NCBI RefSeq assembly: GCF_031085175.1
Contig: NZ_JAVHUY010000020.1
Coordinates: forward strand, 62,001 to 126,000
DNA from: Phytohabitans maris
GTDB taxonomy: Bacteria; Actinomycetota; Actinomycetes; Mycobacteriales; Micromonosporaceae
Length of the DNA stretch: 64,000 nt
Direction: 5' to 3'
Made by a program: the position numbers and the translations under genes. Below are positions 33,322 through 45,436 of the stretch, piece by piece. Position 1 is the first letter of the stretch, and every line of letters begins with the position of its first letter. The notes under the pieces are model-generated. The model did no database searches. It saw only the letters and a program-made list of their open reading frames with translations, and was not told the origin of the DNA.

Positions 33322-34032
33322 TCAGGTCGCCGGCTTTCGCAAGACGTAGCCGACGCCACGCAGGGTGTGGATCAGACGCGGCTGGGTCGTGTCGACCTTG
33401 CGGCGCAGATAAGAGATGTACGACTCCACGATGTTGTCATCGCCGCGGAAGTCGTAATTCCACACGTGGTCGAGGATCTGCGCCTTGGAAAGCACGCGGT
33501 TGGCATTGAGCATCAGGTAGCGCAGCAGCTTGAACTCGGTGGGCGAGAGCTGGATGCGCTCGCCGGCCCGGTAGACCTCGTGCGTCTCCTCGTCGAGCTC
33601 CAGGTCGGCGAAGGTGAGACGGGAGGGCGACTGCTCGCCGGCGGTGGTGCGGCGGAGCACGGCCCGGATGCGGGCGGTGAGCTCCTCCAGGCTGAACGGC
33701 TTGGTGACGTAGTCGTCGCCGCCGAGCGTGAGGCCGCGGATCTTGTCGTCGGTGGCGTCCCGGGCGGTGAGGAACACAACCGGCGTACGCGTGCCGCTCT
33801 CCCGCATCAGCCGGATGACCTCGAACCCGTCGAGGTCGGGAAGCATCACGTCGAGCACCACCAGATCGGGACGGCGGTCCTTGGCGGCGTTGACCGCCGC
33901 GCTGCCGCTGGTCGCGGTCGACACGTCGAATCCGGCGAAGCGCAGGCTGGCGGAGAGCAGCTCGAGGATGTTTGGATCGTCCTCGACGACGAGCAGTCTC
34001 GCCTCAGTCTGCGGTGCGGCCATACCAGTCAT
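33322..34032 (-). CDS. OmpR-family response regulator (MprA-like)
   Basis: 236-residue two-component regulator. The receiver domain holds the acidic pair VVEDD, the phosphoacceptor Asp in LVVLDVMLPDLDG, Thr in FLTAR and Lys in YVTKPFS. The C-terminal winged helix (LSPTEFKLLRYLMLNANRVL, VESYISYLRRKVD, LIHTLRGVGYVLR) is OmpR/PhoB type. Three possible ATGs occur (34035, 34032, 34023); 34032 gives the best spacing from GAGGGG. The first gene of the RR-kinase-protease operon; direct repeats resembling MprA boxes lie in the promoter. Confidence 0.93.
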   Translation of the reverse strand: MTGMAAPQTEARLLVVEDDPNILELLSASLRFAGFDVSTATSGSAAVNAAKDRRPDLVVLDVMLPDLDGFEVIRLMRESGTRTPVVFLTARDATDDKIRGLTLGGDDYVTKPFSLEELTARIRAVLRRTTAGEQSPSRLTFADLELDEETHEVYRAGERIQLSPTEFKLLRYLMLNANRVLSKAQILDHVWNYDFRGDDNIVESYISYLRRKVDTTQPRLIHTLRGVGYVLRKPAT

Positions 34033-34066
34033 CATTCCCCTCGGCGCTGGGCCGTGACTGGGGAGT

Positions 34067-34088
34067 CGCTGAGAAGAACCTGAGAGTA
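34067..34088 (-). promoter_or_regulatory. Direct-repeat (MprA-box-like) site at the two-component operon promoter
   Basis: On the minus strand TCTCAGGT and TCTCAGCG repeat with an 11-bp period (plus-strand 34078-34085 and 34067-34074). The first overlaps a TACTCT sequence (34088-34083) that could be the -10 box. OmpR-type regulators bind such head-to-tail repeats one helical turn apart, and mycobacterial MprA uses loosely conserved 8-bp direct repeats. Autoregulation of the operon is the likely meaning. Confidence 0.55.
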
Positions 34089-34092
34089 GCCG

Positions 34093-34725
34093 TCAGCCGC
34101 GGAAGAGGCGCCGGAGCGTGACCAGCGAGGCGTCGAGCACCCGCGTCGCCGTACGCGCCTGCCCCTCGGTGAGCCGGGCGCCGCGCACCAGCTGCCGTAC
34201 CTCCGCCGCGAACGCGTCGATCCGCTTTTCCAGCTCGTCGAGCGCGCTGCCCGAGGCCGGCTCGCCACGGGTGGGCGACCCGGGCCCCGCCCACTGGAAC
34301 TCCCAGTGGTAGTCCCGCCCGCCGCCGCGCCGGGTCTCCCGCGCCGCCTGGCTGAGCTCGCGCTTGAGGTCGCGCACCGAGCCGCGCACCTCGTCCTGTA
34401 TCTCGTTGGCGAGCGTGGCCAGGTCTTCGACCGAGGCACGGATGTCCGACTCCAGGGCCTCCAGCTCGCCCGCCCGCTGGCGCAGCTCGGCGCGGCCGGC
34501 GTCGGTGATCTCGTACACCTTTCGACCGCCGGCGGCCGTGTGCGAGACCAGCCCCTCGGCCTCCATCCGCTGCAGCCGCGGGTAGATGGTGCCGGCACTC
34601 GGCGCGTACAGCCCCAGGAAGCGGTTTTCCAGCAGCCGGATCAGCTCGTACCCGTGCTTGGGACCCTCGTCGAGCAGCTTGAGCAGGTAGAGCCGGAGCC
34701 GCCCGTGGCTGAACACGGCGGTCAT
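34093..34725 (-). CDS. PadR-family transcriptional regulator
   Basis: 210-residue repressor. The winged helix at residues 1-80 (LRLYLLKLLDEGPKHGYELI, SAGTIYPRLQRMEAEGLV, GRKVYEITDAGRAEL) is classical PadR. A helical second half carries an Arg/Gly-rich insertion (RRGGGRDYHWEFQWAGPGS) of unknown role. The ATG at 34725 overlaps the stop of the DUF4097-type gene by ATGA, so the two form one unit. A CGCGATA-rich dyad at the unit's promoter (35579-35592) is of the type bound by PadR proteins, suggesting autoregulation. Confidence 0.92.
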   Translation of the reverse strand: MTAVFSHGRLRLYLLKLLDEGPKHGYELIRLLENRFLGLYAPSAGTIYPRLQRMEAEGLVSHTAAGGRKVYEITDAGRAELRQRAGELEALESDIRASVEDLATLANEIQDEVRGSVRDLKRELSQAARETRRGGGRDYHWEFQWAGPGSPTRGEPASGSALDELEKRIDAFAAEVRQLVRGARLTEGQARTATRVLDASLVTLRRLFRG

Positions 34726-35564
34726 ATCGCCGCGTCCTCGGGCTCGGCGTCCTGCGGATCGGGCGCGGGTCTGGAGAGCAGCGCGATGCTGCCGGAGGTG
34801 GTGCTCGCCCAGAGCTTGCCCTCGCCGGCGCCGAGCACGCCCTGCGCGTCCCTGGTCCAGGACGGGCCGCCCGAGCGCAGCCCCGGGAACGCGCTGGTGA
34901 TCCGCCCCGACATGGTGTGCAGGTGGACGCTCAGGTCGCTGTCTTCGCGCACCCGCACGGTCACGCTGCCCGAGGTGGTGCCGAGCCGGATCTCGCTGCG
35001 TCGCGGGTTGTCCAGGTCGCAGGTGATCGAGCCGGAGACGGCGCGGGCGTGCACCCGCTCGGCTGAGCTGTCGGCCAGGATCAGCTCGCCGGAGATCGTC
35101 TCCATGGTCAGGTCGCCGGCCACGCCGAGCGCCTCGACCGGCCCGGAGACGAGCTTGGCGACCGTGCGCCCGCCGAGGCCCATCAGCGTGATGCGGCCGG
35201 AGGTGACGTCGACGAACGTCTCCCGGCGCAGCCCCGAGACGATCACCGAGCCCTCGACGAGGTGGAGATCGGCGCGGGCGTCGACCGGCACGGCGATCGA
35301 GACGTCGACCCGGACCCGCCGGCCGAACTGGAGCAGCCAGCGCAGGAAGCTCGGCCACCTGGGGATCCGCTCGTGCCGCACGGTGAGATGCCCGTCGCGC
35401 TCCGCCACGATGATCGGTTTGGTCCCGGCGTTGGCGATCTCGACGCGGGCCGGCCCGTCGGTGCCGACCACGTTGAGCCGGCCGGATATGAGATACACGT
35501 CAAGGCGGGTGACCGGCTCCTCGAAGCTGAGCCGCTGCGGTGCGTCGACCGTCCAGGTGGGCAT
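34722..35564 (-). CDS. DUF4097-family beta-strand repeat protein
   Basis: 280-residue protein consisting largely of short beta-strand repeats ending in Gly-x-(I/V) turns (LVEGSVIVSGL, VTSGRITLMGLG, LVSGPVEALGVAG, TTSGSVTVRV, HTMSGRITS, TTSGSIALL). This is the hallmark of DUF4097 adhesin-like beta-helix proteins. No signal peptide or membrane helix is visible, so it is probably cytoplasmic. The ATG at 35564 is chosen because GAGGGGC precedes it and the upstream ATG at 35588 lies within the operator-like dyad. It is coupled to the PadR gene, a recurrent pairing in actinobacteria. Biochemical role unknown. Confidence 0.85.
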   Translation of the reverse strand: MPTWTVDAPQRLSFEEPVTRLDVYLISGRLNVVGTDGPARVEIANAGTKPIIVAERDGHLTVRHERIPRWPSFLRWLLQFGRRVRVDVSIAVPVDARADLHLVEGSVIVSGLRRETFVDVTSGRITLMGLGGRTVAKLVSGPVEALGVAGDLTMETISGELILADSSAERVHARAVSGSITCDLDNPRRSEIRLGTTSGSVTVRVREDSDLSVHLHTMSGRITSAFPGLRSGGPSWTRDAQGVLGAGEGKLWASTTSGSIALLSRPAPDPQDAEPEDAAI

Positions 35565-35578
35565 GCCCCTCAGCCTAA

Positions 35579-35596
35579 CGCGATACATCGCGATAG
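35579..35596. promoter_or_regulatory. PadR-type operator candidate
   Basis: CGCGATACATCGCGATAG contains the dyad CGCGA-TACA-TCGCG (35579-35592) and, read the other way, a direct TATCGCG repeat. Related TATCGCGATA sequences are typical PadR sites. It lies 15 bp upstream of the DUF4097-PadR unit start, consistent with autorepression. Confidence 0.6.
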
Positions 35597-35634
35597 GCTA
35601 GCGGTCCGGTCGCGACCTACGGCCGGCCCCAAAA

Positions 35635-36465
35635 CTACGCGGCCAGGCCCATCGCCCCCTGGTAGACCGGGCCCTCGGTGCGCACCGCGGCCTCAGCCAC
35701 CCGGGCCAGCTGGCGCCGGGTCGCGACCGCCTCCGGGTGCAGCGCGGGCGTCGCGGTCACCGACACGGTGAGCCGCCGCACGGCCAGCACCCGGCGCAGC
35801 GACACCCACAGGCTGTCCTCGCCGAGGAACGCGACCGTGGTCGGCCGCTCACCGTAGTTGATCGCGACCGGCACCACCTGCGCGCCGGCGTCCAGCGCCG
35901 CCTGGAACATCGCCGGACGGAAGTGGCCGGCCATCGCGCCGCACCAGGTCGTACCCTCCGGGAAGACCGCGACCACCCCGCCACCGCGCAGCGCCGCGGC
36001 GACGTCGGCCACCGTGCCCGGCAGGGCCCGCGGCCGCGTCCGGTCCACGAAGATCGTGCCGGCCGACGCGGCCAGCCGGCCGATCACCGGCCAGTCCCGC
36101 ACGTCGTGCTTGGCCAGCATCCGGGCCGGCGCCACCGCGAGCACCGCGACGATGTCCAGCCAGGAGATGTGGTTGGACACCAGCAGCGCCTTCTCCGCGG
36201 GCAGCCGCCCCTTGGTCACCAGCCGGATCTCCAGGGCCGCCAGGATCGACCGGGCCCAGGCCCGTCCGGCGGCCCGGCGCCCGCGCTGGTTCATAAGAGG
36301 GAGTACGGGGAGCAACGCCACCCCGCCGATCAGCGCGCCGATCAGGGCAAAGAAGCGGGCCACCTGGCGCACCCGCGAGACGCGCGCGCTCGCCTCCGGG
36401 CCGGGCAGGCACTCCGGACCGCAGTCCGACCGCGGCTGCCACAGCGTGCTCATCGCGGTGCTCAT
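35635..36465 (-). CDS. Lysophospholipid/lyso-ornithine-lipid acyltransferase (PlsC family)
   Basis: 276-residue membrane acyltransferase. A hydrophobic segment (FFALIGALIGGVALLPVLPL) is followed by the HX4D motif NHISWLD, GTIFVDRTRPR and VAVFPEGTTWCG. The ATG at 36465 overlaps the stop of the upstream GNAT acyltransferase by ATGA (36462-36465). That pairing matches olsB-olsA, where OlsB makes 3-acyloxy-lyso-ornithine lipid and OlsA adds the second acyl chain. The ornithine-lipid role rests on this context; a general 1-acylglycerol-3-phosphate acyltransferase cannot be excluded. Confidence 0.85.
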   Translation of the reverse strand: MSTAMSTLWQPRSDCGPECLPGPEASARVSRVRQVARFFALIGALIGGVALLPVLPLMNQRGRRAAGRAWARSILAALEIRLVTKGRLPAEKALLVSNHISWLDIVAVLAVAPARMLAKHDVRDWPVIGRLAASAGTIFVDRTRPRALPGTVADVAAALRGGGVVAVFPEGTTWCGAMAGHFRPAMFQAALDAGAQVVPVAINYGERPTTVAFLGEDSLWVSLRRVLAVRRLTVSVTATPALHPEAVATRRQLARVAEAAVRTEGPVYQGAMGLAA

Positions 36466-37265
36466 GCCCGGTCTCCAAGGCTGCGCCCGCTTCCGAGGAA
36501 GTGCTTGAGGTATCTCGGGTCCATCCGGTCGAGCGAGAGCAGCACGTACAGGTCGGCGACACCGAAGTCCGGGTCGTACGCCGGCTCTCCGCAGATCCAC
36601 GCGCCCAGCCGCAGGTAGCCGCGGAGCAGGGGCGGGACGGTGGCCCGGCCGGTGTGCGCGGCGACCGCCTCGGCGGCGCCCGGCTCGGCCAGCCACGGGT
36701 GGCGCGGCCGCACCCGCAGCGCGGGCGGCGACATGTGCTTGGTGCGGACCAGGTCCCACACGCCGGCGGCGATCTCCGGGCCCTCGGCGAGCGGGACCGA
36801 GGCGCAGCCGCCGAGCCAGCGCAGGTTCTTGAGGTGCAGGTACCGGGCGATCCCGGCCCACATCAGGTTGATCACCGCGCCGCTGCGGTGGTCGGGGTGC
36901 ACGCACGAGCGCCCGGTCTCCACGAGGTGGTCCCGCAGCGGGCTCAGCGCGCCCATCTCGAACTCGGTGTCGGAGTACCGGCGGCCGGCGCGGGCAGCGG
37001 CGTGCGGCGGGAGCATCCGGTACGTGCCGACGACCGCACCCGTCGCGTCCTCGCGCACGATGAGGTGGTCACAGAACTCGTCGAACTCGTCGGTGTCGAG
37101 TCCCGAGCCGGCGGTGGGCAGGTTGGCGCCCAGTTCCGCGGCGAAGACGTCGTAGCGCAGCCGCTGTGCGGCGGCGACCTCCGCGCCGTCATCGGCGATC
37201 AGCAGCGAGTATCCGCTGGTGCCGGTGGACCCCGCGGATGCCGCGCTGGTGAGGAGTACAGCCAT
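36462..37265 (-). CDS. olsB: OlsB-like GNAT N-acyltransferase
   Basis: 267-residue GNAT-fold protein of the hemolysin-like/OlsB group, which transfers 3-hydroxyacyl chains from ACP to the amino group of ornithine. Family blocks: LRYDVFAAELGA, DEFDEFCDHLIVRE, VVGTYRMLPP, YSDTEFEM, ETGRSCVHPDHR and LMWAGIARYL then GGCASV. The ATG at 37265 is chosen because homology starts soon after; the frame runs 64 codons further upstream without similarity. It is translationally coupled to a PlsC-type gene, so together they probably make ornithine lipids, phosphorus-free membrane lipids often used under phosphate limitation. No Pho box was recognised upstream. Confidence 0.82.
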   Translation of the reverse strand: MAVLLTSAASAGSTGTSGYSLLIADDGAEVAAAQRLRYDVFAAELGANLPTAGSGLDTDEFDEFCDHLIVREDATGAVVGTYRMLPPHAAARAGRRYSDTEFEMGALSPLRDHLVETGRSCVHPDHRSGAVINLMWAGIARYLHLKNLRWLGGCASVPLAEGPEIAAGVWDLVRTKHMSPPALRVRPRHPWLAEPGAAEAVAAHTGRATVPPLLRGYLRLGAWICGEPAYDPDFGVADLYVLLSLDRMDPRYLKHFLGSGRSLGDRA

Positions 37266-37514
37266 GCTCTCTGTGTAGGCATCCACGGTGATCAGCGAGT
37301 ATCCCGTGCGTGTATCACGCGTGGCGCTTATCTGGAATGTGGGACCGTGCGCACGTGAGTGGTTACTCAGCGGCCCCTCTCGCCCCACAAGCTGGGGATC
37401 AACGCCGTGCCGGATGAGATTCCCGGTACGCGGCGGGATTGAAAATCCCCTTCGCAACCGTCACCCTGTGTGCGCGCGGCGCGGGCTTCGCGCCGTGTCC
37501 ACGGGAGGAGAGAG

Positions 37515-38426
37515 ATGTCTGACGGGCAGATTGTCGTGTCCGGGCTGACGAAACATTACAAAAACGTCAGAGCGGTCGACAACTTGTCGTTTACCGTCGA
37601 ACCGGGCCGCGTGACGGGCTTCCTGGGCCCCAACGGTGCGGGTAAGACGACGACGCTGCGCATGCTGCTCAACCTGGTCAAGCCGACCGCCGGCACGGCC
37701 ACGATCGGCGGCCAGCGGTACGCCGACCTGAAGGACCCCCTGCACACCGTGGGCGCGGTGCTGGAGGCATCCAGCGCGCACAAGGGACGCACGGGCATCA
37801 ACCACCTGCGGGTGATCTGCGCGGCGGCCGGCTTTCCGCGCAGCAGGGCCGACGAGGTACTGGCCATGGTCGGCCTCACCCCGGCCGCCAAGCGCAAGTT
37901 CAAGGGGTACTCGCTCGGTATGCGGCAGCGGCTCGGCATCGCGGCCGCGATGCTGGGCGATCCCAAGGTGCTGGTGCTCGACGAGCCGGCCAACGGCCTC
38001 GACCCCGAGGGCATCCGGTGGATGCGTGACCTGCTCAAGTCGCTCGCCGCGCACGGGCGTACCGTGCTCGTCTCCAGCCACCTGCTCTCCGAGATGCAGC
38101 TGCTCGCCGACGACCTGGTGATCATCGCCGCCGGCAAGCTGGTCCGCCAGGGCACGGTCACGCAGGTGATGGACTCGATGGCGCACAGCGCGGAGGTGCG
38201 GGTGCGTACGCCGCAGGTGGAGGAGCTCACCTCGGCCCTCGCCGAGCTGAACGCCACGGTCACCCCGAACGGCGACGGCGCCCTGCTGGTCACCGGGGTG
38301 GACGCGCCCGGCGTGGGGCGGGCCGCCCTCAAGGCGGGCGTCGAGCTGCACGAGCTGACCGTCGAACGGCCCGACCTGGAACGCGTGTTCCTCGAGCTCA
38401 CCGCGGGAAAGGCGGCCATCCGATGA
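37515..38426 (+). CDS. ABC-2 type transporter ATP-binding protein
   Basis: 303-residue ATPase of a two-gene exporter. Walker A FLGPNGAGKTTT, Q-loop region VLEASSAHKG, signature YSLGMRQRLGIAAAML, Walker B VLVLDEPANGLDP and H-loop VSSHLLSEM are present. A C-terminal ~80-residue extension is typical of the DrrA/NatA/BcrA group. ATG 37515 is preceded by GGAGGAGAG. It overlaps the permease gene by ATGA at 38423-38426. The substrate is unknown; such pairs export antibiotics, lipids or cell-wall intermediates. Confidence 0.92.
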   Translation: MSDGQIVVSGLTKHYKNVRAVDNLSFTVEPGRVTGFLGPNGAGKTTTLRMLLNLVKPTAGTATIGGQRYADLKDPLHTVGAVLEASSAHKGRTGINHLRVICAAAGFPRSRADEVLAMVGLTPAAKRKFKGYSLGMRQRLGIAAAMLGDPKVLVLDEPANGLDPEGIRWMRDLLKSLAAHGRTVLVSSHLLSEMQLLADDLVIIAAGKLVRQGTVTQVMDSMAHSAEVRVRTPQVEELTSALAELNATVTPNGDGALLVTGVDAPGVGRAALKAGVELHELTVERPDLERVFLELTAGKAAIR

Positions 38427-39241
38427 ACCTGGTCCGGAGCGAGTTCCTCAAGATCCGTACCACGAACGCGTGGTGGCTGTTCGGGCTCGGCGCGTTCGCC
38501 ATGCTGGCGCTGACCTTCCTGATCAACGCGGTGGGCGCGCACTACTCGCTCACCGAGCCGCCGCCGGAGGGGGCCGGTCCGCAGGTCTCGGCGACGTACG
38601 ACGAGGTCTACCAGGCGGCCAACCTCTACACGTCGGGCCAGTTCTTCGGGCTGCTCTTCGTGCTGCTGCTCGGCATCGTGGTGATCACCAGCGAGTTCCA
38701 GCACCAGACGGTGACCACGACGTTCCTCACCACGCCGCACCGGACCGCGGTGATCGTCGCCAAGTTCGTCGCGGCCGCGCTCGCCGGCTTCGGCTACTGG
38801 CTCGTCACCACCGCGCTCAACATCCCGGCGACGATCATCTTCCTGAACGCCGAGGGCTTCTCCAGCCATCTGGGCGATACGTCGGTAATCCGGGCGATCG
38901 GGCTGAACCTGCTCGCCTACGTCCTCTGGGGGATCCTCGGGGTCGGGTTCGGCGTGCTGATCCGCAGCCAGATCGGCGCGACGGTGACCGCGGTGGTGCT
39001 CTACCTGATCGGCACGATCGCCGGCGCGGTCTTCTTCTCGCTGATCGCCAACTGGCTCGACTGGGAGTGGTTCGAGGACCTGCAGTTCGGCCTGCCCTCG
39101 ATCGCCTCCGGCCTGATGGTCAGCGGCACCAACATCCCGGGCCAGCCCCAGTACTGGGTCGGCGCGGTGGTGCTCGTCGCGTGGGTGGCGGTCACCGGCG
39201 TGATCGGCACGATGATCACCCGTACGCGGGACATCTCGTAG
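38423..39241 (+). CDS. ABC-2 type transporter permease
   Basis: 272-residue membrane protein with six predicted helices (FGLGAFAMLALTFLINAVGA, FFGLLFVLLLGIVVITSEF, FVAAALAGFGYWLVTTALNI, and three more toward the C-terminus). It carries the EFQHQTVTTTFLTTP segment seen in ABC-2 permeases after TM2. It is translationally coupled to the preceding ATPase and followed by a strong hairpin, so the two genes form a complete exporter operon. Confidence 0.9.
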   Translation: MNLVRSEFLKIRTTNAWWLFGLGAFAMLALTFLINAVGAHYSLTEPPPEGAGPQVSATYDEVYQAANLYTSGQFFGLLFVLLLGIVVITSEFQHQTVTTTFLTTPHRTAVIVAKFVAAALAGFGYWLVTTALNIPATIIFLNAEGFSSHLGDTSVIRAIGLNLLAYVLWGILGVGFGVLIRSQIGATVTAVVLYLIGTIAGAVFFSLIANWLDWEWFEDLQFGLPSIASGLMVSGTNIPGQPQYWVGAVVLVAWVAVTGVIGTMITRTRDIS

Positions 39242-39269
39242 CCAGTCGCGACCACACGCAGTTGCTGTC

Positions 39270-39300
39270 CGGGGCGCTCCGTGACCCACGGGGCGCCCCG
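39270..39300 (+). terminator. Hairpin after the ABC exporter operon
   Basis: CGGGGCGCTCCGTG (39270-39283) pairs with CACGGGGCGCCCCG (39287-39300): 14 bp with one T-G wobble around a 3-nt loop (ACC). It lies 29 bp past the permease stop and is a strong intrinsic-terminator stem, though without a T-tract. Confidence 0.8.
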
Positions 39301-39438
39301 CCCGCGCCTGTGACATTTGTGAATCACGACACGGGCAGACGGCGGCCACGCACCCGTTATAGGCACGGCGTAGCCTTGATGCCGACTTCTGAGTCCCCGC
39401 CCAAGACGTTCACCGCGTGAAAGAGGCGATTACCGGCC

Positions 39439-43138
<3,700 letters not shown>

Positions 43139-43152
<14 letters not shown>

Positions 43153-43324
43153 CCGCGGCATCGAGGAGCTGGCCGAGCGGCGCGGCGACGAGTCGGTGAC
43201 GATGGAGTGGGTGGCCGAGCGGCTGCGCGACTTCGTCGACCTCAACCCGGAGTTCGAGACGCCGATCGAGCGGTTCGCCACTTGGCTGGCCCGGCTGGAC
43301 GACGACGACCTCGACGACGAGTAG
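43139..43324 (+). CDS. DUF6104-like small acidic protein
   Basis: 61-residue protein (starts [18 protein letters not shown], ends LDDDDLDDE), strongly acidic at the C-terminus and helical, without membrane segments. It overlaps the end of kgd by 14 nt in another frame. It corresponds to a small family (DUF6104) that regularly follows kgd in actinobacteria, which argues that it is real and co-expressed. Function unknown; a role connected with Kgd is inferred from position only. Confidence 0.8.
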
Positions 43325-43334
43325 GGCTCCGCTC

Positions 43335-44312
43335 ATGAGCAACCTGGAGGCGGACCCGCAGGAGACGCTCTGCGGCGGCACCGCGACGGTGATCACCGCG
43401 CCGACGAGCGTGCTGCTGCCCGGCCACGACGTGCCCATCGGCAAGTACACGGTGGTCCGCCGCCTGCTCCCGCACCGCGAGCGGCGCATGGTGGGCGCCT
43501 GGTGCTTCGCCGACCACTTCGGACCGGAAGACATCGGCAGCGGGCCGGGCATGCAGGTGCCGCCGCACCCGCACACCGGCCTGCAGACGGTGACCTGGCT
43601 GCTCGACGGCGAGGTGCTGCACCGCGACAGCCTGGGCAGCCTGCAGACGATCGTGCCCGGCCAGCTCAACCTGATGACCTCCGGCCACGGCATCTCGCAC
43701 TCCGAGGAGTCGCCACCCGACCACCCGCCGGGCATGCACGGGCTGCAGCTGTGGGTGGCGCTCCCGGAGGGTGCCCGGGCGGGTGCGGCGCGGTTCGAGC
43801 ACCACGCGGCGATGCCGGTGCTCCGCGGCGAGGGCGCGACGATCACGCTCGTGGTCGGCGAGCTCGGCGACCTCCGCTCGCCGGCGCGGGTACACACCCC
43901 GCTCTTCGGCGCCGACGTCGCGCTCGCCGGTGGCGCCGAGGTCTCGGTCCCGCTCCGGCCCGACTTCGAGTACGCGGCGATCACGCTCACCGGTACCGCG
44001 CTGGTCGGCGGCAGCCCGCTCGACCCAGGCGCGCTGCTCTACCTCGGCAGCGGGCGGGAGACGCTGGCGCTGAGCGCGGCCGACGAGACGCGGCTGTTCC
44101 TGCTCGGCGGCGTGCCGTTCGAGGAGCCGCTGGTCATGTGGTGGAACTTCGTGGGGCGCACGCACGAGGAGATTGTCGCGGCCCGCGAGGAGTGGATGGC
44201 GGCCGCGCCCCGCTTCGGCGAGGTCCGCGGCTACGCCGGCGACCGGCTCCCCGCCCCGGCGATGCCCACGACCCGCCTCAAGTCCCGCGACCGCCACGGC
44301 AAGACCCACTAA
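43335..44312 (+). CDS. Pirin-family bicupin
   Basis: 325-residue cytoplasmic bicupin. The metal-binding motif of the N-terminal cupin reads VPPHPHTGLQTVTW with SGHGISHSEE further on, giving the three His and one Glu of pirins; the second cupin has no complete metal site. Pirins act as quercetinase-like dioxygenases or redox-sensing co-regulators, and which applies here is unknown. The gene starts 10 bp after the DUF6104-like gene, so it may be read from the kgd transcript. A hairpin separates it from the convergent cydB. Confidence 0.9.
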   Translation: MSNLEADPQETLCGGTATVITAPTSVLLPGHDVPIGKYTVVRRLLPHRERRMVGAWCFADHFGPEDIGSGPGMQVPPHPHTGLQTVTWLLDGEVLHRDSLGSLQTIVPGQLNLMTSGHGISHSEESPPDHPPGMHGLQLWVALPEGARAGAARFEHHAAMPVLRGEGATITLVVGELGDLRSPARVHTPLFGADVALAGGAEVSVPLRPDFEYAAITLTGTALVGGSPLDPGALLYLGSGRETLALSAADETRLFLLGGVPFEEPLVMWWNFVGRTHEEIVAAREEWMAAAPRFGEVRGYAGDRLPAPAMPTTRLKSRDRHGKTH

Positions 44313-44316
44313 CCAA

Positions 44317-44378
44317 GTTGATCAGGGACCTGGTGGGCGGGTCCGCCGGCGTGCCGGGCCACGAAGTCCCTGGTCAAC
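44317..44378. terminator. Hairpin between pirin and cydB genes
   Basis: GTTGATCAGGGAC (44317-44329) pairs with GTCCCTGGTCAAC (44366-44378) with one G-T wobble. Inside lie further complementary GC-rich segments. The 3' arm contains the cydB stop codon (TCA, 44374-44376). It probably terminates both convergent transcripts. Confidence 0.7.
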
Positions 44379-45408
44379 CCGCGGGAGGGGAGCCAGGGGG
44401 TGGGGCGCGGTGGGCGCCGGGCGTGCGCTGGAAGATGGTGAAGAGCCAGAGCAGCGACGGGACCAGCAGGAGCGCGCCGATCCCGAGGGCGCCCAGCACG
44501 GTGGAGAGGACCATCGGGGCGCCGGCGGCCTCGTCCACCGTCAGGTCCGGGGGCAGGAGCAGCGGGTACTGGGCCGCACCCCACGCCCAGAGCATGGCGG
44601 CCACGGCGAGGGCGGCGGTGACCCGGACCAGCCGGTAGCGGCCGGCGGCGATCAGCACCAGCGACACCAACCCGGCCACGATCGAGACGGCCGCCACCGG
44701 CAGTCCCTGGCCGCGCAGGCCGTCGTAGAGGGCCGGGGCGTCCGCCGCGAGCACCGCGACACCGGCCAGCGCGACGGCGCCGACCACCACGCCGGTGACC
44801 AGCGCCCGCCGGCGGAACTCGGCGACCAGCACCGGCTTGTTCGCGCGGCGCGCGTCGGCGATCAGGTACACGGCGGCCAGGTACGCGCAGACGCCGACCG
44901 CCAGCACTCCACAGTAGATGGACGTCGGGTTGAGCCAGCTCGTCCAGATGTCGCCGGCCGCCACGCCGCTCGGCACCCGGCGGGAGGCGATCCCGCCGAC
45001 GGCCGTACCCAGGAAGAAGGGGGTGAGGACGGACGAGGCGGCGAAGGCGGCGCCGTAGAGGCGCCGCTCGCCGAGGGTTTCGCTGGCCTTGCGGAACGCG
45101 AACGCCGCGCCCCGCCCGATGATGCCGAGCGCGGCGAGCGTCAGCGGGATGTACAGCGTGGACGCGAACGAGGCGAACGCGGGCGGGAACGCGGTCCAGA
45201 AGAGCGTCACCACGAGGATCAGCCAGACGTGGTTGGCCTCCCACACCGGACCGATCGAGTGCTCGATCAGCTCCCGCCGGCTGGCACCCCGCCGCGCGCC
45301 GCCGGAGACCAGGTCCCAGAAGCCGCCACCGAAGTCCGCGCCGCCGAGCAGCGTATACAGCGTCAGCCCCAGCCACAGCACCCCGAGCAGCGCGTCCGCG
45401 ACGCTCAT
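44374..45408 (-). CDS. cydB: Cytochrome bd ubiquinol oxidase subunit II
   Basis: 344-residue membrane subunit of the bd-type oxidase, supporting CydA in oxygen reduction at high affinity. The N-terminus LLGVLWLGLTLYTLLGGADF and the GGxWDLVSGG region with HSIGPVWEANHVWLI are signature CydB sequence. About eight helices are predicted, and the Pro-rich cytoplasmic tail is short. It follows cydA after 28 bp on the same strand. cydDC, needed for assembly, is not in the window. It converges on the pirin gene. Confidence 0.94.
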   Translation of the reverse strand: MSVADALLGVLWLGLTLYTLLGGADFGGGFWDLVSGGARRGASRRELIEHSIGPVWEANHVWLILVVTLFWTAFPPAFASFASTLYIPLTLAALGIIGRGAAFAFRKASETLGERRLYGAAFAASSVLTPFFLGTAVGGIASRRVPSGVAAGDIWTSWLNPTSIYCGVLAVGVCAYLAAVYLIADARRANKPVLVAEFRRRALVTGVVVGAVALAGVAVLAADAPALYDGLRGQGLPVAAVSIVAGLVSLVLIAAGRYRLVRVTAALAVAAMLWAWGAAQYPLLLPPDLTVDEAAGAPMVLSTVLGALGIGALLLVPSLLWLFTIFQRTPGAHRAPPPGSPPAG

Positions 45409-45436
45409 ATCGCGCTGTGCCTTCTGGTTCGCTCGC

